This document shows positions 1-7,697 of a stretch of DNA of 47,636 nucleotides, piece after piece (position 1 is the first letter of the stretch; each line of letters opens with the position of its first letter). The notes beneath the pieces were generated by a model that was not told the DNA's origin, did not search any database, and saw only the letters and a program-made list of their open reading frames with translations. Location of the stretch: positions 1 through 47,636 of the forward strand of contig SVNI01000008.1 in NCBI GenBank assembly GCA_015066975.1, given 5' to 3'. The translations under genes and the position numbers were made by a program. The stretch is from Ruminococcus sp. GTDB taxonomy: Bacteria > Bacillota > Clostridia > Oscillospirales > Ruminococcaceae.

Positions 1-157
1 TTTCCGGAAGTATATCTTCAAGTGTATGTGTTTCCTCTTTGCTATGCAACTGAAAGGCCAGCAGGATTCCGGCTGTAAGAGCAGTTAATACAGAAACTGC
101 CAGTACCAGAATCATTTTCTTTTTTTCTGATGATGCTGTATTTTTATTTTGATTCAT
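1..157 (-). CDS. N-terminal part of a membrane-anchored protein (cut by window edge)
   Basis: The first 52 codons of a minus-strand gene are present; the rest lies beyond the window edge. The start begins MNQNKNTASSEKKK and is preceded by a good ribosome site (AAGGGA, 6 bases upstream). A short charged cytoplasmic stretch precedes a hydrophobic segment at about residues 15-36, which would be an uncleaved signal anchor or a signal peptide. No family can be named from this fragment. It lies downstream of the aldolase gene on the same strand but beyond that gene's terminator, so it is probably a separate transcription unit. Confidence 0.6.
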   Translation of the reverse strand, partial: MNQNKNTASSEKKKMILVLAVSVLTALTAGILLAFQLHSKEETHTLEDILPE

Positions 158-257
158 ACCTAATCCCTTCTTACTAGTAACACCCTTTATATCTCTCCGG
201 GCTTACTTAACTATAGCACATTTCATTGCATTTGTCAAGCGAGGGAAACATAATTCA

Positions 258-298
258 GAAAAAATTAAAAAAATCCCCTGCTGTTTTCCACACAGCAG
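258..298 (-). terminator. Rho-independent terminator of the aldolase gene
   Basis: On the minus strand a CTGCTGT/ACAGCAG stem (arms 292-298 and 278-284) is followed by GGGG and a long T-rich run, about 57 bases after the aldolase stop codon. Confidence 0.8.
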
Positions 299-354
299 AG
301 GATTCTTGTGAAAATATACAAATTTCAAATTTCACTGTTGCACAAGGCAATTTC

Positions 355-1236
355 TCAAGCCTTGCCGACAGAGCCGAACAGTTCCATCTTTTCCTTAACC
401 TTAGCCTTGATAGCCTCGAAGCCAGGAGCAAGCAGTTTTCTGGGGTCGAAGCCCTTACCCTGCTGGTCTTTGCCTTCTTCGATGTACTTTCTGGTAGCTT
501 CCTGGAAAGCCCACTGGCATTCTGTATTCACGTTGATTTTTGCAACGCCGAGAGAGATAGCCTTCTTAATCTGGTCATCCGGGATGCCTGTACCGCCGTG
601 CAGTACCAGAGGCATGGGAATTTCTCTGCCTTCGTTGACTCTCTTGTTGATAGCATCGAGAGTTTCAAAGCTCAGGCCTTCCCAGTTTTCGGGATATGCG
701 CCGTGAATGTTGCCGATACCGGCAGCCAGCATGGTAACACCGAGGTCAGCAACGGTCTTGCATTCTTCGGGGTCAGCACATTCGCCCTTGCCGATAACGC
801 CGTCTTCTTCGCCGCCGATTGCGCCGACTTCAGCTTCGAGGGAAATACCCAGAACGTCGCAGGTATTTCTGAGAATTGTAGTTTTTTCCACATTTTCTTC
901 AAACGGCAGATGAGAACCGTCAAACATGATGGAAGAAAAACCAGCCAGAATGCACTTCTGTGCGCCTTCAAATGTACCGTGGTCGAGGTGCAGAGCAACC
1001 GGAACTGTGATATTCAGTTCTTCAATCATGCCCTTTACCATGCCGACAACTGTCTTGTAGCCACACATGTACTTGCCTGCGCCTTCAGAAACGCCCAGAA
1101 TTACGGGAGACTGGAGTTCCTGTGCAGTCAGCAGGATTGCCTTTGTCCATTCGAGATTGTTGATGTTGAACTGACCGACAGCATATTTGCCGGCTCTTGC
1201 CTTGTTCAGCATATCCTTAGCGGAAACTAATGCCAT
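355..1236 (-). CDS. fba: class II fructose-1,6-bisphosphate aldolase
   Basis: This is a zinc-dependent aldolase that reversibly splits fructose-1,6-bisphosphate into dihydroxyacetone phosphate and glyceraldehyde-3-phosphate in glycolysis and gluconeogenesis (cytosolic). It has 293 residues, about the family length. Visible motifs are ALHLDHG (catalytic Asp85 and zinc-ligand His86), EAEVG around residue 135, GIGNIHGAYP with a zinc-ligand His around 180, LVLHGGTG with a zinc-ligand His around 210, and the phosphate-binding INVNTE segment. The start has an AGGAGG ribosome site. The gene is monocistronic, with its own consensus promoter upstream and a terminator downstream. A related tagatose-bisphosphate aldolase is the main alternative, but the sequence reads as Fba. 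Confidence 0.95.
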   Translation of the reverse strand: MALVSAKDMLNKARAGKYAVGQFNINNLEWTKAILLTAQELQSPVILGVSEGAGKYMCGYKTVVGMVKGMIEELNITVPVALHLDHGTFEGAQKCILAGFSSIMFDGSHLPFEENVEKTTILRNTCDVLGISLEAEVGAIGGEEDGVIGKGECADPEECKTVADLGVTMLAAGIGNIHGAYPENWEGLSFETLDAINKRVNEGREIPMPLVLHGGTGIPDDQIKKAISLGVAKINVNTECQWAFQEATRKYIEEGKDQQGKGFDPRKLLAPGFEAIKAKVKEKMELFGSVGKA

Positions 1237-1305
1237 AATAAAATTCCTCCTATTTGAATTACGCAGGGAAAACTTTAGTTATCCTCCACGAACTTTAACA
1301 ATTTT

Positions 1306-1334
1306 AGTATAACATATTTTCTGAATTTTGTCAA
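1306..1334 (-). promoter_or_regulatory. sigma-A promoter of fba
   Basis: Minus strand: TTGACA (1334-1329), a 17-base spacer, and TATACT (1311-1306). It lies about 70 bases upstream of the aldolase start. Confidence 0.85.
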
Positions 1335-1455
1335 TAGACTTTTTTTATTTCAGAAAAATCATTGAAAAAATAAGCCAAATCCATAGCATTTTGCATAAAT
1401 TCACTTTTGAAAACAGGAGGATATTAGTATTTTATGTAAATTTCCGCAGAATCTC

Positions 1456-1484
1456 TTGACAAAAATGTAAATATGGTTTACAAT
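1456..1484 (+). promoter_or_regulatory. sigma-A promoter of the DUF975 gene
   Basis: TTGACA (1456-1461), a 17-base spacer, and TACAAT (1479-1484). It is divergent from the fba promoter. Because the -10 box covers 1479-1484, an upstream in-frame ATG at 1483 cannot be the start of the gene. Confidence 0.85.
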
Positions 1485-1524
1485 GATAATATTAAAAATT
1501 CATGATACAGGAGGTATCTTTATT

Positions 1525-2607
1525 ATGTGGACATCAAGTCTGTTGAAACAGAATGCCAAAAACAATATGCAGCCTTACTTCTGGTCTGCGGTTGGTCTTC
1601 TGGTAATTATGGGAATTATTTCCGGTGCAGTTTCTTATATGGCATCACTTGTTCCCGCGTTCTTCCTTGGTGTGACTGTAGGGTTTTCTAATTTAGACAG
1701 CGCACCGGAAGAATTGGACAACCCAGCAGTCTGGGTTTATTATGTCGTTACTATCCTAATCAGCTTTGCGATTACAATCTTTATTGCAAGCATTCTGGAA
1801 ATCGGCAAATGTCGTTATTTCTATCATGCAAGACAGGGTGATTCCGATTTTGGCAATCTGTTCTGGGCATTTCAGGGCGGACGCTATATGCCATGTGTGA
1901 AAGTCAATCTTCAGAGATATCTTGAAATTTTTCTTTATAGTCTTCTGCTGATTATTCCCGGCTATATCAAACTTCTGGAATATGCGCTTGTGCCTTACCT
2001 GCTGGCAGAGAATCCGAATCTTTCCAGAGAACGCGCCCTGAGCATCTCCAAACAGACAATGTACGGCGAAAAGATGAAATATTTTCTTCTGATATTCTCT
2101 TTTATCGGCTGGTGGTTCTTAGGCGTTATAACATGCTATCTGGGATTTCTTTACGTTGCGCCCTATATGCAGGCAACAGATACAGAATTCTATGCCTGCA
2201 TGAGAGCGAAAATGCTTGCGACAGGCATCACAACTGAAGAAGAACTCACTGGGTATAACAACTTCGGCGGATTCAACGGCGGTTATCCTGAAACCAATCC
2301 TTATAATGCACAGAATCCTTATCAGAATCCCAATCCCTATCAGTCTCAGAATCCTTACCAGAATCCCAACCCTTACGAGTCTCAAAGTCCCTACCAGAAT
2401 CCAAATCCTTATGAACCTCAAAGCCCCTACCAGAATCCAAATCCCTATCAGCCTGACAGTATGCCCGGCATTAATCTGGATAAAACGCCTTATGATACAC
2501 AGGGCTCTGATTTCAATCAGCCTGATAATTCTTCTGCTCCAGACAGCAGACCGCGCGTCAACCTTGACAAAAATCCTTATGATGATAATAATCCAAATCA
2601 TTTCTGA
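1525..2607 (+). CDS. DUF975-family integral membrane protein with NPYQ-repeat tail
   Basis: This is a 360-residue polytopic membrane protein. Hydrophobic segments lie at roughly residues 20-45, 70-95, 130-155 and 180-220, and the pattern fits the DUF975 family, whose function is unknown. After about residue 245 the protein becomes hydrophilic with a tandem repeat built on NPYQ/SPYQ/NPYE units, then an Asp/Asn-rich end. I chose ATG 1525 because it has a GGAGG site 10 bases upstream and the earlier in-frame ATG falls inside the promoter. The repeat tail is probably cytoplasmic or surface-exposed and disordered. It is monocistronic, between its own promoter and a bidirectional terminator. Confidence 0.8.
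   Translation: MWTSSLLKQNAKNNMQPYFWSAVGLLVIMGIISGAVSYMASLVPAFFLGVTVGFSNLDSAPEELDNPAVWVYYVVTILISFAITIFIASILEIGKCRYFYHARQGDSDFGNLFWAFQGGRYMPCVKVNLQRYLEIFLYSLLLIIPGYIKLLEYALVPYLLAENPNLSRERALSISKQTMYGEKMKYFLLIFSFIGWWFLGVITCYLGFLYVAPYMQATDTEFYACMRAKMLATGITTEEELTGYNNFGGFNGGYPETNPYNAQNPYQNPNPYQSQNPYQNPNPYESQSPYQNPNPYEPQSPYQNPNPYQPDSMPGINLDKTPYDTQGSDFNQPDNSSAPDSRPRVNLDKNPYDDNNPNHF
2290..2450 (+). repeat. coding tandem repeat (NPYQ-type)
   Basis: Imperfect tandem repeats of about 24-27 bases encode alternating Asn-Pro-Tyr-Gln/Glu and Ser-Pro-Tyr-Gln units at the C-terminus of the DUF975 protein. The DNA repeats are near-identical, which makes copy number likely to vary between strains. Confidence 0.8.
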
Positions 2608-2611
2608 TAAA

Positions 2612-2641
2612 AATCAGCCCGTCATAACAGACGGGCTGATT
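2612..2641. terminator. bidirectional terminator between convergent genes
   Basis: A perfect 12-bp stem AATCAGCCCGTC/GACGGGCTGATT with a 6-base loop has T-rich sequence on both sides. It lies 4 bases after the DUF975 stop codon on one strand and 3 bases after the lipoprotein stop codon on the other. Confidence 0.9.
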
Positions 2642-2643
2642 TC

Positions 2644-3342
2644 TTATTCCGGAACAGATTCTTCAATTACCGCTGCCGGTTCTGCCGGAATCGGTTCAGG
2701 TATCACAGCTTGTTCTGCCGGAACAGTCTCCGAAACTGGAACTTCTGTTACCAGCGGAAGCGTTTCCGATACTTCCGGTACTATCGTTTCTGATGTATTC
2801 GTTCCCATCTGCTGTGTAAAACTATCAAATACTATCACAACACCATAGCACGGAAGCGAAAATTCTGCCGGAATACCGGCTTCTGTAAAGGTCAGCGTAT
2901 AACTGCCTTCTTCGACAGCACCTTCACAGATGATTTTATTTTCATCTGTTTTTCCGCTTAAATCCGGCGACAAGGCCATATCATCAATGATATTCATCAA
3001 ATCTTCCAGCTCCGTCCGGATAGCCTGCGCTGACTGCGGAACGGAAAATTCCAGCCCCTTATAAGACGCTTTGACCTCATCATCCAGAAAATCAAGCTGA
3101 ACTCCTGCCAATGTCTGCGGTTCACTGAACAGCACACACCATGCATCTGTGCCGTATCTGGTCAGAGTAGCTTTGCTTTCGGAATCCGCATTTGTGATAG
3201 TCACTTCCGCGGTAAATCCCCCTGTCATGGGATTGGCAATCTTTCCGGGAACTGTCTGCACAACAGTACAGCCTGTACTCAGCAATACTGTATTCAGACT
3301 GATGACTGCAAAAATACGTTTCATATGCTTGACATCATACAT
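2644..3342 (-). CDS. lipoprotein of unknown function
   Basis: This 232-residue protein has a short N-terminal hydrophobic stretch ending in the lipobox LSTGC (Cys25), so it should be a lipid-anchored extracytoplasmic protein. The body (about residues 30-185) is rich in beta-forming sequence and contains TLTRYGTDAW and SYTLTFTEAG, resembling a lipoprotein beta-sandwich. I cannot assign a named family. The last 50 residues are a Glu/Pro/Val-rich, probably disordered tail. A GAGGTGA ribosome site precedes the start. It follows nnr on the same strand with a 63-base gap and could be co-transcribed. Confidence 0.75.
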   Translation of the reverse strand: MYDVKHMKRIFAVISLNTVLLSTGCTVVQTVPGKIANPMTGGFTAEVTITNADSESKATLTRYGTDAWCVLFSEPQTLAGVQLDFLDDEVKASYKGLEFSVPQSAQAIRTELEDLMNIIDDMALSPDLSGKTDENKIICEGAVEEGSYTLTFTEAGIPAEFSLPCYGVVIVFDSFTQQMGTNTSETIVPEVSETLPLVTEVPVSETVPAEQAVIPEPIPAEPAAVIEESVPE

Positions 3343-3405
3343 ATAAAAAAATCACCTCAGTAAAATATTTCGCTTGTGATTCCTGTATTTTTGCAGATAA
3401 TAAAA

Positions 3406-4887
3406 TTATAAAATTTCCTGTAAAGAACGAATCAAATCTGAAGGCAACATATAGCGATATGGCAGATGTTTTGCTGCTGCATCACCGGCCGCTGCGTGAA
3501 CTGTCACTGCTGTACATGCCGCTTCATACAGAGAAAGCCCCTGTCCGGCAAAAGATGCCGCAATTCCTGCCAGAACATCACCACTTCCGGCTCTTGCCAT
3601 ACCCGGATTACCCAGATTGCAGACGGCTGTCTGCTTTCCGTCCGTGATAACCGTCCCTGCACCTTTCAGAATAACTACTGCTCCAGTCAGTTCTGCCAGC
3701 TTCTTCGCTGATGAAATCCTATCTTTCTGGATTTCAGATACTTCACATTTCAGAAGTCTTGAAGCTTCTCCGACATGGGGTGTTAAGATAGTTCGTCCTT
3801 TCGGTATTAATTCTATGCAGTCCGATACACAGTTAAGACCATCTGCATCCAAAATTATCGGACAGGAACTCTCCGAAAACAGAAATTTTATCAAATTTCT
3901 TGTCGATTCAGTAACTCCTATACCACAGCCGATTAATAATGCCTGTTTATTTTTCAGTGCCTGCGATAAGATTTCATGATTCCTTCTATCCAAAAAAAAG
4001 CCGTTCTCATCTGCTTTGAGAGGCAGACACATCACCTCCGGCAGATTCACAGAAATTGCCGTCAGTGCCTGTTCTACAGAAGCACAGGTCACAAGTCCTG
4101 CTCCGCTTCGCATGGCCGAAGTCACCGCCAGAATACAAGCTCCTCTCATCCGAGCACTTCCGGCAACTGCCAGCACATGCCCGAACTGATTCTTATAGGC
4201 ATCTGCTGAACGATACGGCAGATTTTCCAGCACTTCCGGGAGTGTCAGCCTGTGAACCAGTTCGATTTGTTGAAATGCCTCCTCCGGAATGCCGATATCT
4301 GCTGTATGAATTTCTCCGCAGAATTTCCTAAGCGGATACTGACTCATGCCGAGCTTTTCTGCGCCGAATGTTACAGTATCATAAGCATTAAACGTTCCGG
4401 GGCTGACTGTTCCGGTTGTGCCATTTCCTCCGCTGGGGATGTCACAGGCGATACAGATTTGTTCTTCATGTCCGGAAAAAAGTTTCTGAATCTTCTCCGG
4501 AAGTTCTCCGCGGAATCCCGTTCCGAAGATGCCGTCGATAAGGACTTCTGCATTATCTAAGAATTCATCCGGCTCGGAAAGTACTGGAATTCCGGCTTTC
4601 ACAGTTCTTTCACGGGCGATTCGGGATATTTCCGTTTTCGGCTCGCCCATCGGTGCGAGAATCCGCACATCTTTATGATAAAAATACAGATAATATCCGG
4701 CAACATAGCAGTCACCGCCGTTGTTGCCGTTTCCTGCCAGAAACAGGAAAGTTTGACAATCGCCGTAATTCTGCATCAGAAATTGCGCAAGAGCATGTCC
4801 GGCACGCTCCATCATCTCGGAATAAGATACACCGGATTCATCGGTTAATTTTTCAAGCATCTGCATTTGTTTCGGGGTTACTAACAT
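3406..4887 (-). CDS. nnr: bifunctional NAD(P)H-hydrate epimerase / ADP-dependent dehydratase
   Basis: This protein repairs damaged NADH and NADPH hydrates. The N-terminal YjeF_N domain (about 1-205) epimerises the hydrates and the C-terminal YjeF_C domain (about 220-493) dehydrates them using ADP. Visible motifs are LAGNGNNGGDCYVAG (epimerase substrate loop), the DIPSG segment, LTPHVGEASRL, VILKGAGTVITDG, and GNPGMARAGSGDVLAG, the dehydratase ADP-binding and catalytic Asp region. The 493-residue length matches the fused bacterial enzyme. The AGGAGG site 8 bases before the start lies inside the downstream end of the upstream interrupted lipoprotein frame, which suggests translational coupling. 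It is a cytosolic housekeeping enzyme. Confidence 0.93.
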   Translation of the reverse strand: MLVTPKQMQMLEKLTDESGVSYSEMMERAGHALAQFLMQNYGDCQTFLFLAGNGNNGGDCYVAGYYLYFYHKDVRILAPMGEPKTEISRIARERTVKAGIPVLSEPDEFLDNAEVLIDGIFGTGFRGELPEKIQKLFSGHEEQICIACDIPSGGNGTTGTVSPGTFNAYDTVTFGAEKLGMSQYPLRKFCGEIHTADIGIPEEAFQQIELVHRLTLPEVLENLPYRSADAYKNQFGHVLAVAGSARMRGACILAVTSAMRSGAGLVTCASVEQALTAISVNLPEVMCLPLKADENGFFLDRRNHEILSQALKNKQALLIGCGIGVTESTRNLIKFLFSESSCPIILDADGLNCVSDCIELIPKGRTILTPHVGEASRLLKCEVSEIQKDRISSAKKLAELTGAVVILKGAGTVITDGKQTAVCNLGNPGMARAGSGDVLAGIAASFAGQGLSLYEAACTAVTVHAAAGDAAAKHLPYRYMLPSDLIRSLQEIL

Positions 4888-5440
4888 AAAAATTATCCTC
4901 CTTTTGGAATAAAGTCATATTTTCAAGAGCAAGTCTGCTGATTTCCGGTACTCCTTCTGTCTGACCGTAAACTGTTTTCTGTACCAGAAGTTTATTATCT
5001 TCCATAAGAAGTCTATAATCATACCTCGTTCTGTCCTATAAAACATATTTTTCATCATGATAATAATCATAAACTTCGATATGCTCGTCACAGAATCCAC
5101 AGCCGAATCCGATATCTGCACAGATTTCCGGATAGCCGTCATAATTCAGGTCTGTAAAATAGGCTGAAAAAATCGGTGTTCCGAAAATAAGCAGTTTTTC
5201 CTCAGCATCTTTTTTCGCTGAGATTTGCTCATCAGACCAGATAAAAATAGTTTCCGGAAATTCTGAAAGTTTCATTTTCAGAGAAAATTCCTCATTTTCC
5301 GAGAGCATCCAGCGTTCTGCCGGGCTGTCCCACTTTATGACAGGAGTGGTTTTCCAATCGTTTCTGAGTGCTTCCGATTTTGCACAGCCTGTACACAGCA
5401 GACAAATCAAAACTGCCCATAATAAGCGTTTTTTCTTCAT
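4853..5440 (-). pseudogene. lipoprotein gene interrupted by an in-frame TAG codon
   Basis: Translation from ATG 5440-5438 gives 134 residues: a lipoprotein signal (LLCTGCAKSE), then an Asp-rich domain with DLNYDGYPEICADIGFG, stopping at TAG (5038-5036). The same frame continues past the TAG as DRTRYDYRLLMEDNKLLVQK and on to a TGA at 4855-4853, where it overlaps the nnr start. The downstream part looks like natural protein sequence, and the family to my memory carries a YxLxDRxxYDY segment exactly here. TAG is one transition from CAG (Gln). So this is either a nonsense-mutated gene, a short truncated protein, or a sequencing error. A good AAGGAG site precedes the start. Function unknown; it would be extracytoplasmic and lipid-anchored. 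Confidence 0.6.
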
Positions 5441-5452
5441 GATGATTCTCCT

Positions 5453-5485
5453 TAAAAATTCAGCCCTCTCTGTTCAGAAAGGGCT
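5453..5485 (-). terminator. terminator after the two-helix membrane protein
   Basis: Minus strand: an AGCCCT/AGGGCT stem (arms 5485-5480 and 5467-5462) with a 12-base loop, followed by GAATTTTT. It lies just after the stop codon of the 5491-6030 gene. Confidence 0.7.
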
Positions 5486-5490
5486 TGTTT

Positions 5491-6030
5491 TCAGCGTTTA
5501 TTCAGCTTTACTTTCATTTCTCTTGAAAGAAACGGTTCAAGAGCTTCTCTGAAATTGGAATCCGGATTAAAGTACAGACAGCATTTTCCATGCTCTGGAT
5601 GCTCGAATTCTGCATAGTATTCTTCTGCATCATCATCCTCGCCCATAAGCGAAATCCCCAGAGCTGAAAATGTCGTAATCGAATCATCAGCCTGTTCTTC
5701 TTCAGGACAAGTTCCAGCCTTTCCATAAACTGTGAATGTCTTGACTTCCACGCTCAGGAGCTGTTTTCTTTTGGACTGTCCGAAAATCTTATCAATATCG
5801 AGAACACCGTTCGTGCAGGAATATTCATATTCCACATTGAGCATTTTCAGGAAATACCATGCACCCCAGATAGCGCATACAGGCAGAACTATCGCCAGTG
5901 CGAACCCCATTGCCACCATCACCAGCGCAACAACCGTGACTGTAATAGTGAGCACTATCACACATGCACGTTTCATGGTATCTTTTGTCGAATCCTGTTT
6001 TTTTACAAGCTGTTCTGCAAACTTATCCAT
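5491..6030 (-). CDS. small membrane protein with two N-terminal helices, possibly DUF6106
   Basis: This 179-residue protein begins MDKFAEQLVKK and has two closely spaced hydrophobic segments (about residues 22-46 and 47-63). A cytoplasmic domain follows with NVEYEYSCTNGVLDIDKI, and the C-terminal half is acidic. The N-terminal phrase and the YEY..NG.LDIDKI pattern remind me of the DUF6106 family of Clostridia, but I cannot confirm it. Its own promoter lies upstream (6089-6117) and its own terminator downstream. The ribosome site is weak (GGGGG about 8 bases upstream). Function unknown. Confidence 0.75.
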   Translation of the reverse strand: MDKFAEQLVKKQDSTKDTMKRACVIVLTITVTVVALVMVAMGFALAIVLPVCAIWGAWYFLKMLNVEYEYSCTNGVLDIDKIFGQSKRKQLLSVEVKTFTVYGKAGTCPEEEQADDSITTFSALGISLMGEDDDAEEYYAEFEHPEHGKCCLYFNPDSNFREALEPFLSREMKVKLNKR

Positions 6031-6088
6031 TCGGAATGCCCCCGGAATTTATGAAGAATTTCCCCTGATTTTCAGAGGGGATATTCTT

Positions 6089-6117
6089 ATTTTAGCACAT
6101 TCTGTCGAAAATAGCAA
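6089..6117 (-). promoter_or_regulatory. promoter of the 5491-6030 gene
   Basis: Minus strand: TTGCTA (6117-6112), a 17-base spacer, and TAAAAT (6094-6089). A CCCCT/AGGGG hairpin at about 6061-6080 lies just after the expected transcription start, in the leader. Confidence 0.65.
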
Positions 6118-6134
6118 GTGTTTCTGAAAAAAAT

Positions 6135-6677
6135 TTAAATCACTTCCATGACTTCAGATAATTCTTTTCTCTTGGGAGCGTTCGGAGATTCATCTGCATA
6201 ACCGACAGCAATCAGGGCGGAAATGCTTTCATTTTCGGGAAGATTCAGAATGTTTTTGATTTTGTCTTCATCATAGATGCCCATAATCAGAGTGCTAATG
6301 CCGATATTATAAGCGGTCAGGCAGAATGTCTGACAAGCAATTCCGGCATCAAATGACTGCCAGTGTGTGCCTTTGGGGGTTGTGAATGTTCCGTCCTTCT
6401 CGTAGCCTGCGATGCCGTCAACCGTAGTCAGAATTACCAGTCCGGATGCGCTCTGAATGTTGAGCTTATTCTTCGAGAAATTACAAGTGCCTTCTTCGGC
6501 GATTCTGTTCTTTAATTCCTGATTCAGAATCACATGAAATCTTGCTGTCTGGGAATTTTTCCAAGTCGGCGCGAATCTTGTCAGTTCGATAATTTTTTCA
6601 ATAGCTTCTTTTGTGACGGGCTTGTCAGCATATTTTCTGATGCTTCTTCTTCCTTTGATAACTTCTGTAAATTCCAT
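6135..6677 (-). CDS. nitroreductase family protein
   Basis: This 180-residue FMN-dependent nitroreductase-fold protein probably reduces nitro compounds, quinones or flavins with NAD(P)H as a homodimer in the cytosol. The family signature is clear: the N-terminal RRSIRKYADKPV (phosphate/FMN-binding Arg pair), then APTWKNSQTARFHVI, and the C-terminal ISALIAVGYADE. The length is typical of compact family members. An AGGAGG site lies about 9 bases upstream. It sits 13 bases after the sugar-kinase gene and forms the last gene of a three-gene operon with the metallophosphoesterase and kinase. The physiological substrate cannot be told. Confidence 0.88.
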   Translation of the reverse strand: MEFTEVIKGRRSIRKYADKPVTKEAIEKIIELTRFAPTWKNSQTARFHVILNQELKNRIAEEGTCNFSKNKLNIQSASGLVILTTVDGIAGYEKDGTFTTPKGTHWQSFDAGIACQTFCLTAYNIGISTLIMGIYDEDKIKNILNLPENESISALIAVGYADESPNAPKRKELSEVMEVI

Positions 6678-6690
6678 AATAAAAATCCTC

Positions 6691-7695
6691 CTAAGATATT
6701 AATTTTTTGATTTCTGATTCGTGTTTCAGAATTTCCTGTGCCAGCCGGATTTGATTCCGTGCCCGGATAAGATTCTGTTCCGGATGGGTGATTCTGAAAT
6801 AGATATTCCCCTGTAAATAATCTGTCAGATACCGGACGGCTAATTCTACAGTCACTGAAAAAACAGCCGGAATCAGCAGATTTCTATCCATCTGCGGACA
6901 TTCTGAAAGCCAGCCGGAAACAAAGGCTTCAAACTTCGACATACTGATGCCGACTCTGGATAAATCCGGTTCTGAGGAACTCACGTTCGAGGCGAACGAA
7001 CGCACTGCATCCCCGAAATCATAAACAGGCATTCCAGACATGACAGTATCCCAGTCGATTACCGCCACGGGCTGATTTGTTTCCCTGTCAAACAGCAGAT
7101 TACTGCATTTCATATCGCCGTGTGTCACCTGAAAGGGCAGTTTCCCTTTCTGATAGCAATCGCAGACAAAACATGCCTGCTCCTGCCAGTTCCGGAGAAT
7201 TTCCATTTCCGGCAAAGAGGATTTCAGATGCAGAAGCTCCTGAAAATAGGCTTTTGTATCGTGAAATCCGGAAATCGTCTGCACCAGACCGGCGGAATCC
7301 ATTCCGGAAACGGCTTTCTGAAACGCTCCGAATGCTTTTCCGGCCTGCTGAATCTGATACAGATTTTCACAGGTTTTCATGCTGTAGCCGTGGATAACAT
7401 CCATCACACGCCAGTTCTGAAATAAATATTCTCCCTGCTCCGTCTGATAAAAATGCAGAACCTGCATTTCCGGAACATATTTTTCCAGATAAGATGCGGT
7501 TCTGACAATGTTCTGCATCACTGCATCGGGATTTTGGAAAACGCTGGTATTCACCTGCTGAAAAATATAGTTTTTCCCTGTTTTCAGCCGGATTTGATAT
7601 GTTCCGTGAATTCCGCCGTCTGTCAGCGGAATGCTTTCCAGAATTTCGCCTTTGAGCCGGAATTTCTTCCGGACAGTGTTCAATACTGCTATCAT
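6691..7695 (-). CDS. aminoglycoside-phosphotransferase-fold kinase, NahK-like
   Basis: This 334-residue protein has the APH/choline-kinase fold. The catalytic loop VTHGDMKCSNLLFD (around residues 184-197) and the metal site VIDWDTVMSGMPVYDFGD are intact. The N-terminal YIFQQVNTSVFQNPDAVMQN closely resembles N-acetylhexosamine 1-kinase (NahK), which phosphorylates GlcNAc or GalNAc at the anomeric carbon. The likely role is therefore salvage of amino sugars in the cytosol (inference). Its start lies 2 bases after the metallophosphoesterase stop codon with no clear ribosome site of its own, so it is probably translationally coupled. Confidence 0.82.
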   Translation of the reverse strand: MIAVLNTVRKKFRLKGEILESIPLTDGGIHGTYQIRLKTGKNYIFQQVNTSVFQNPDAVMQNIVRTASYLEKYVPEMQVLHFYQTEQGEYLFQNWRVMDVIHGYSMKTCENLYQIQQAGKAFGAFQKAVSGMDSAGLVQTISGFHDTKAYFQELLHLKSSLPEMEILRNWQEQACFVCDCYQKGKLPFQVTHGDMKCSNLLFDRETNQPVAVIDWDTVMSGMPVYDFGDAVRSFASNVSSSEPDLSRVGISMSKFEAFVSGWLSECPQMDRNLLIPAVFSVTVELAVRYLTDYLQGNIYFRITHPEQNLIRARNQIRLAQEILKHESEIKKLIS

Positions 7696-7697
7696 GA

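Noticed and set aside
226-1230. Long plus-strand reading frame across the aldolase region
   Set aside because: It is the antisense shadow of fba; it has no ribosome site or recognisable protein sequence.
1483-1524. Earlier ATG as the start of the DUF975 protein
   Set aside because: It falls within the -10 box of the promoter and has no ribosome site; ATG 1525 has GGAGG.
4915-5142. Separate minus-strand ORF downstream of the lipoprotein
   Set aside because: It is in another frame and of low protein quality. The real continuation is the frame of the interrupted lipoprotein itself.
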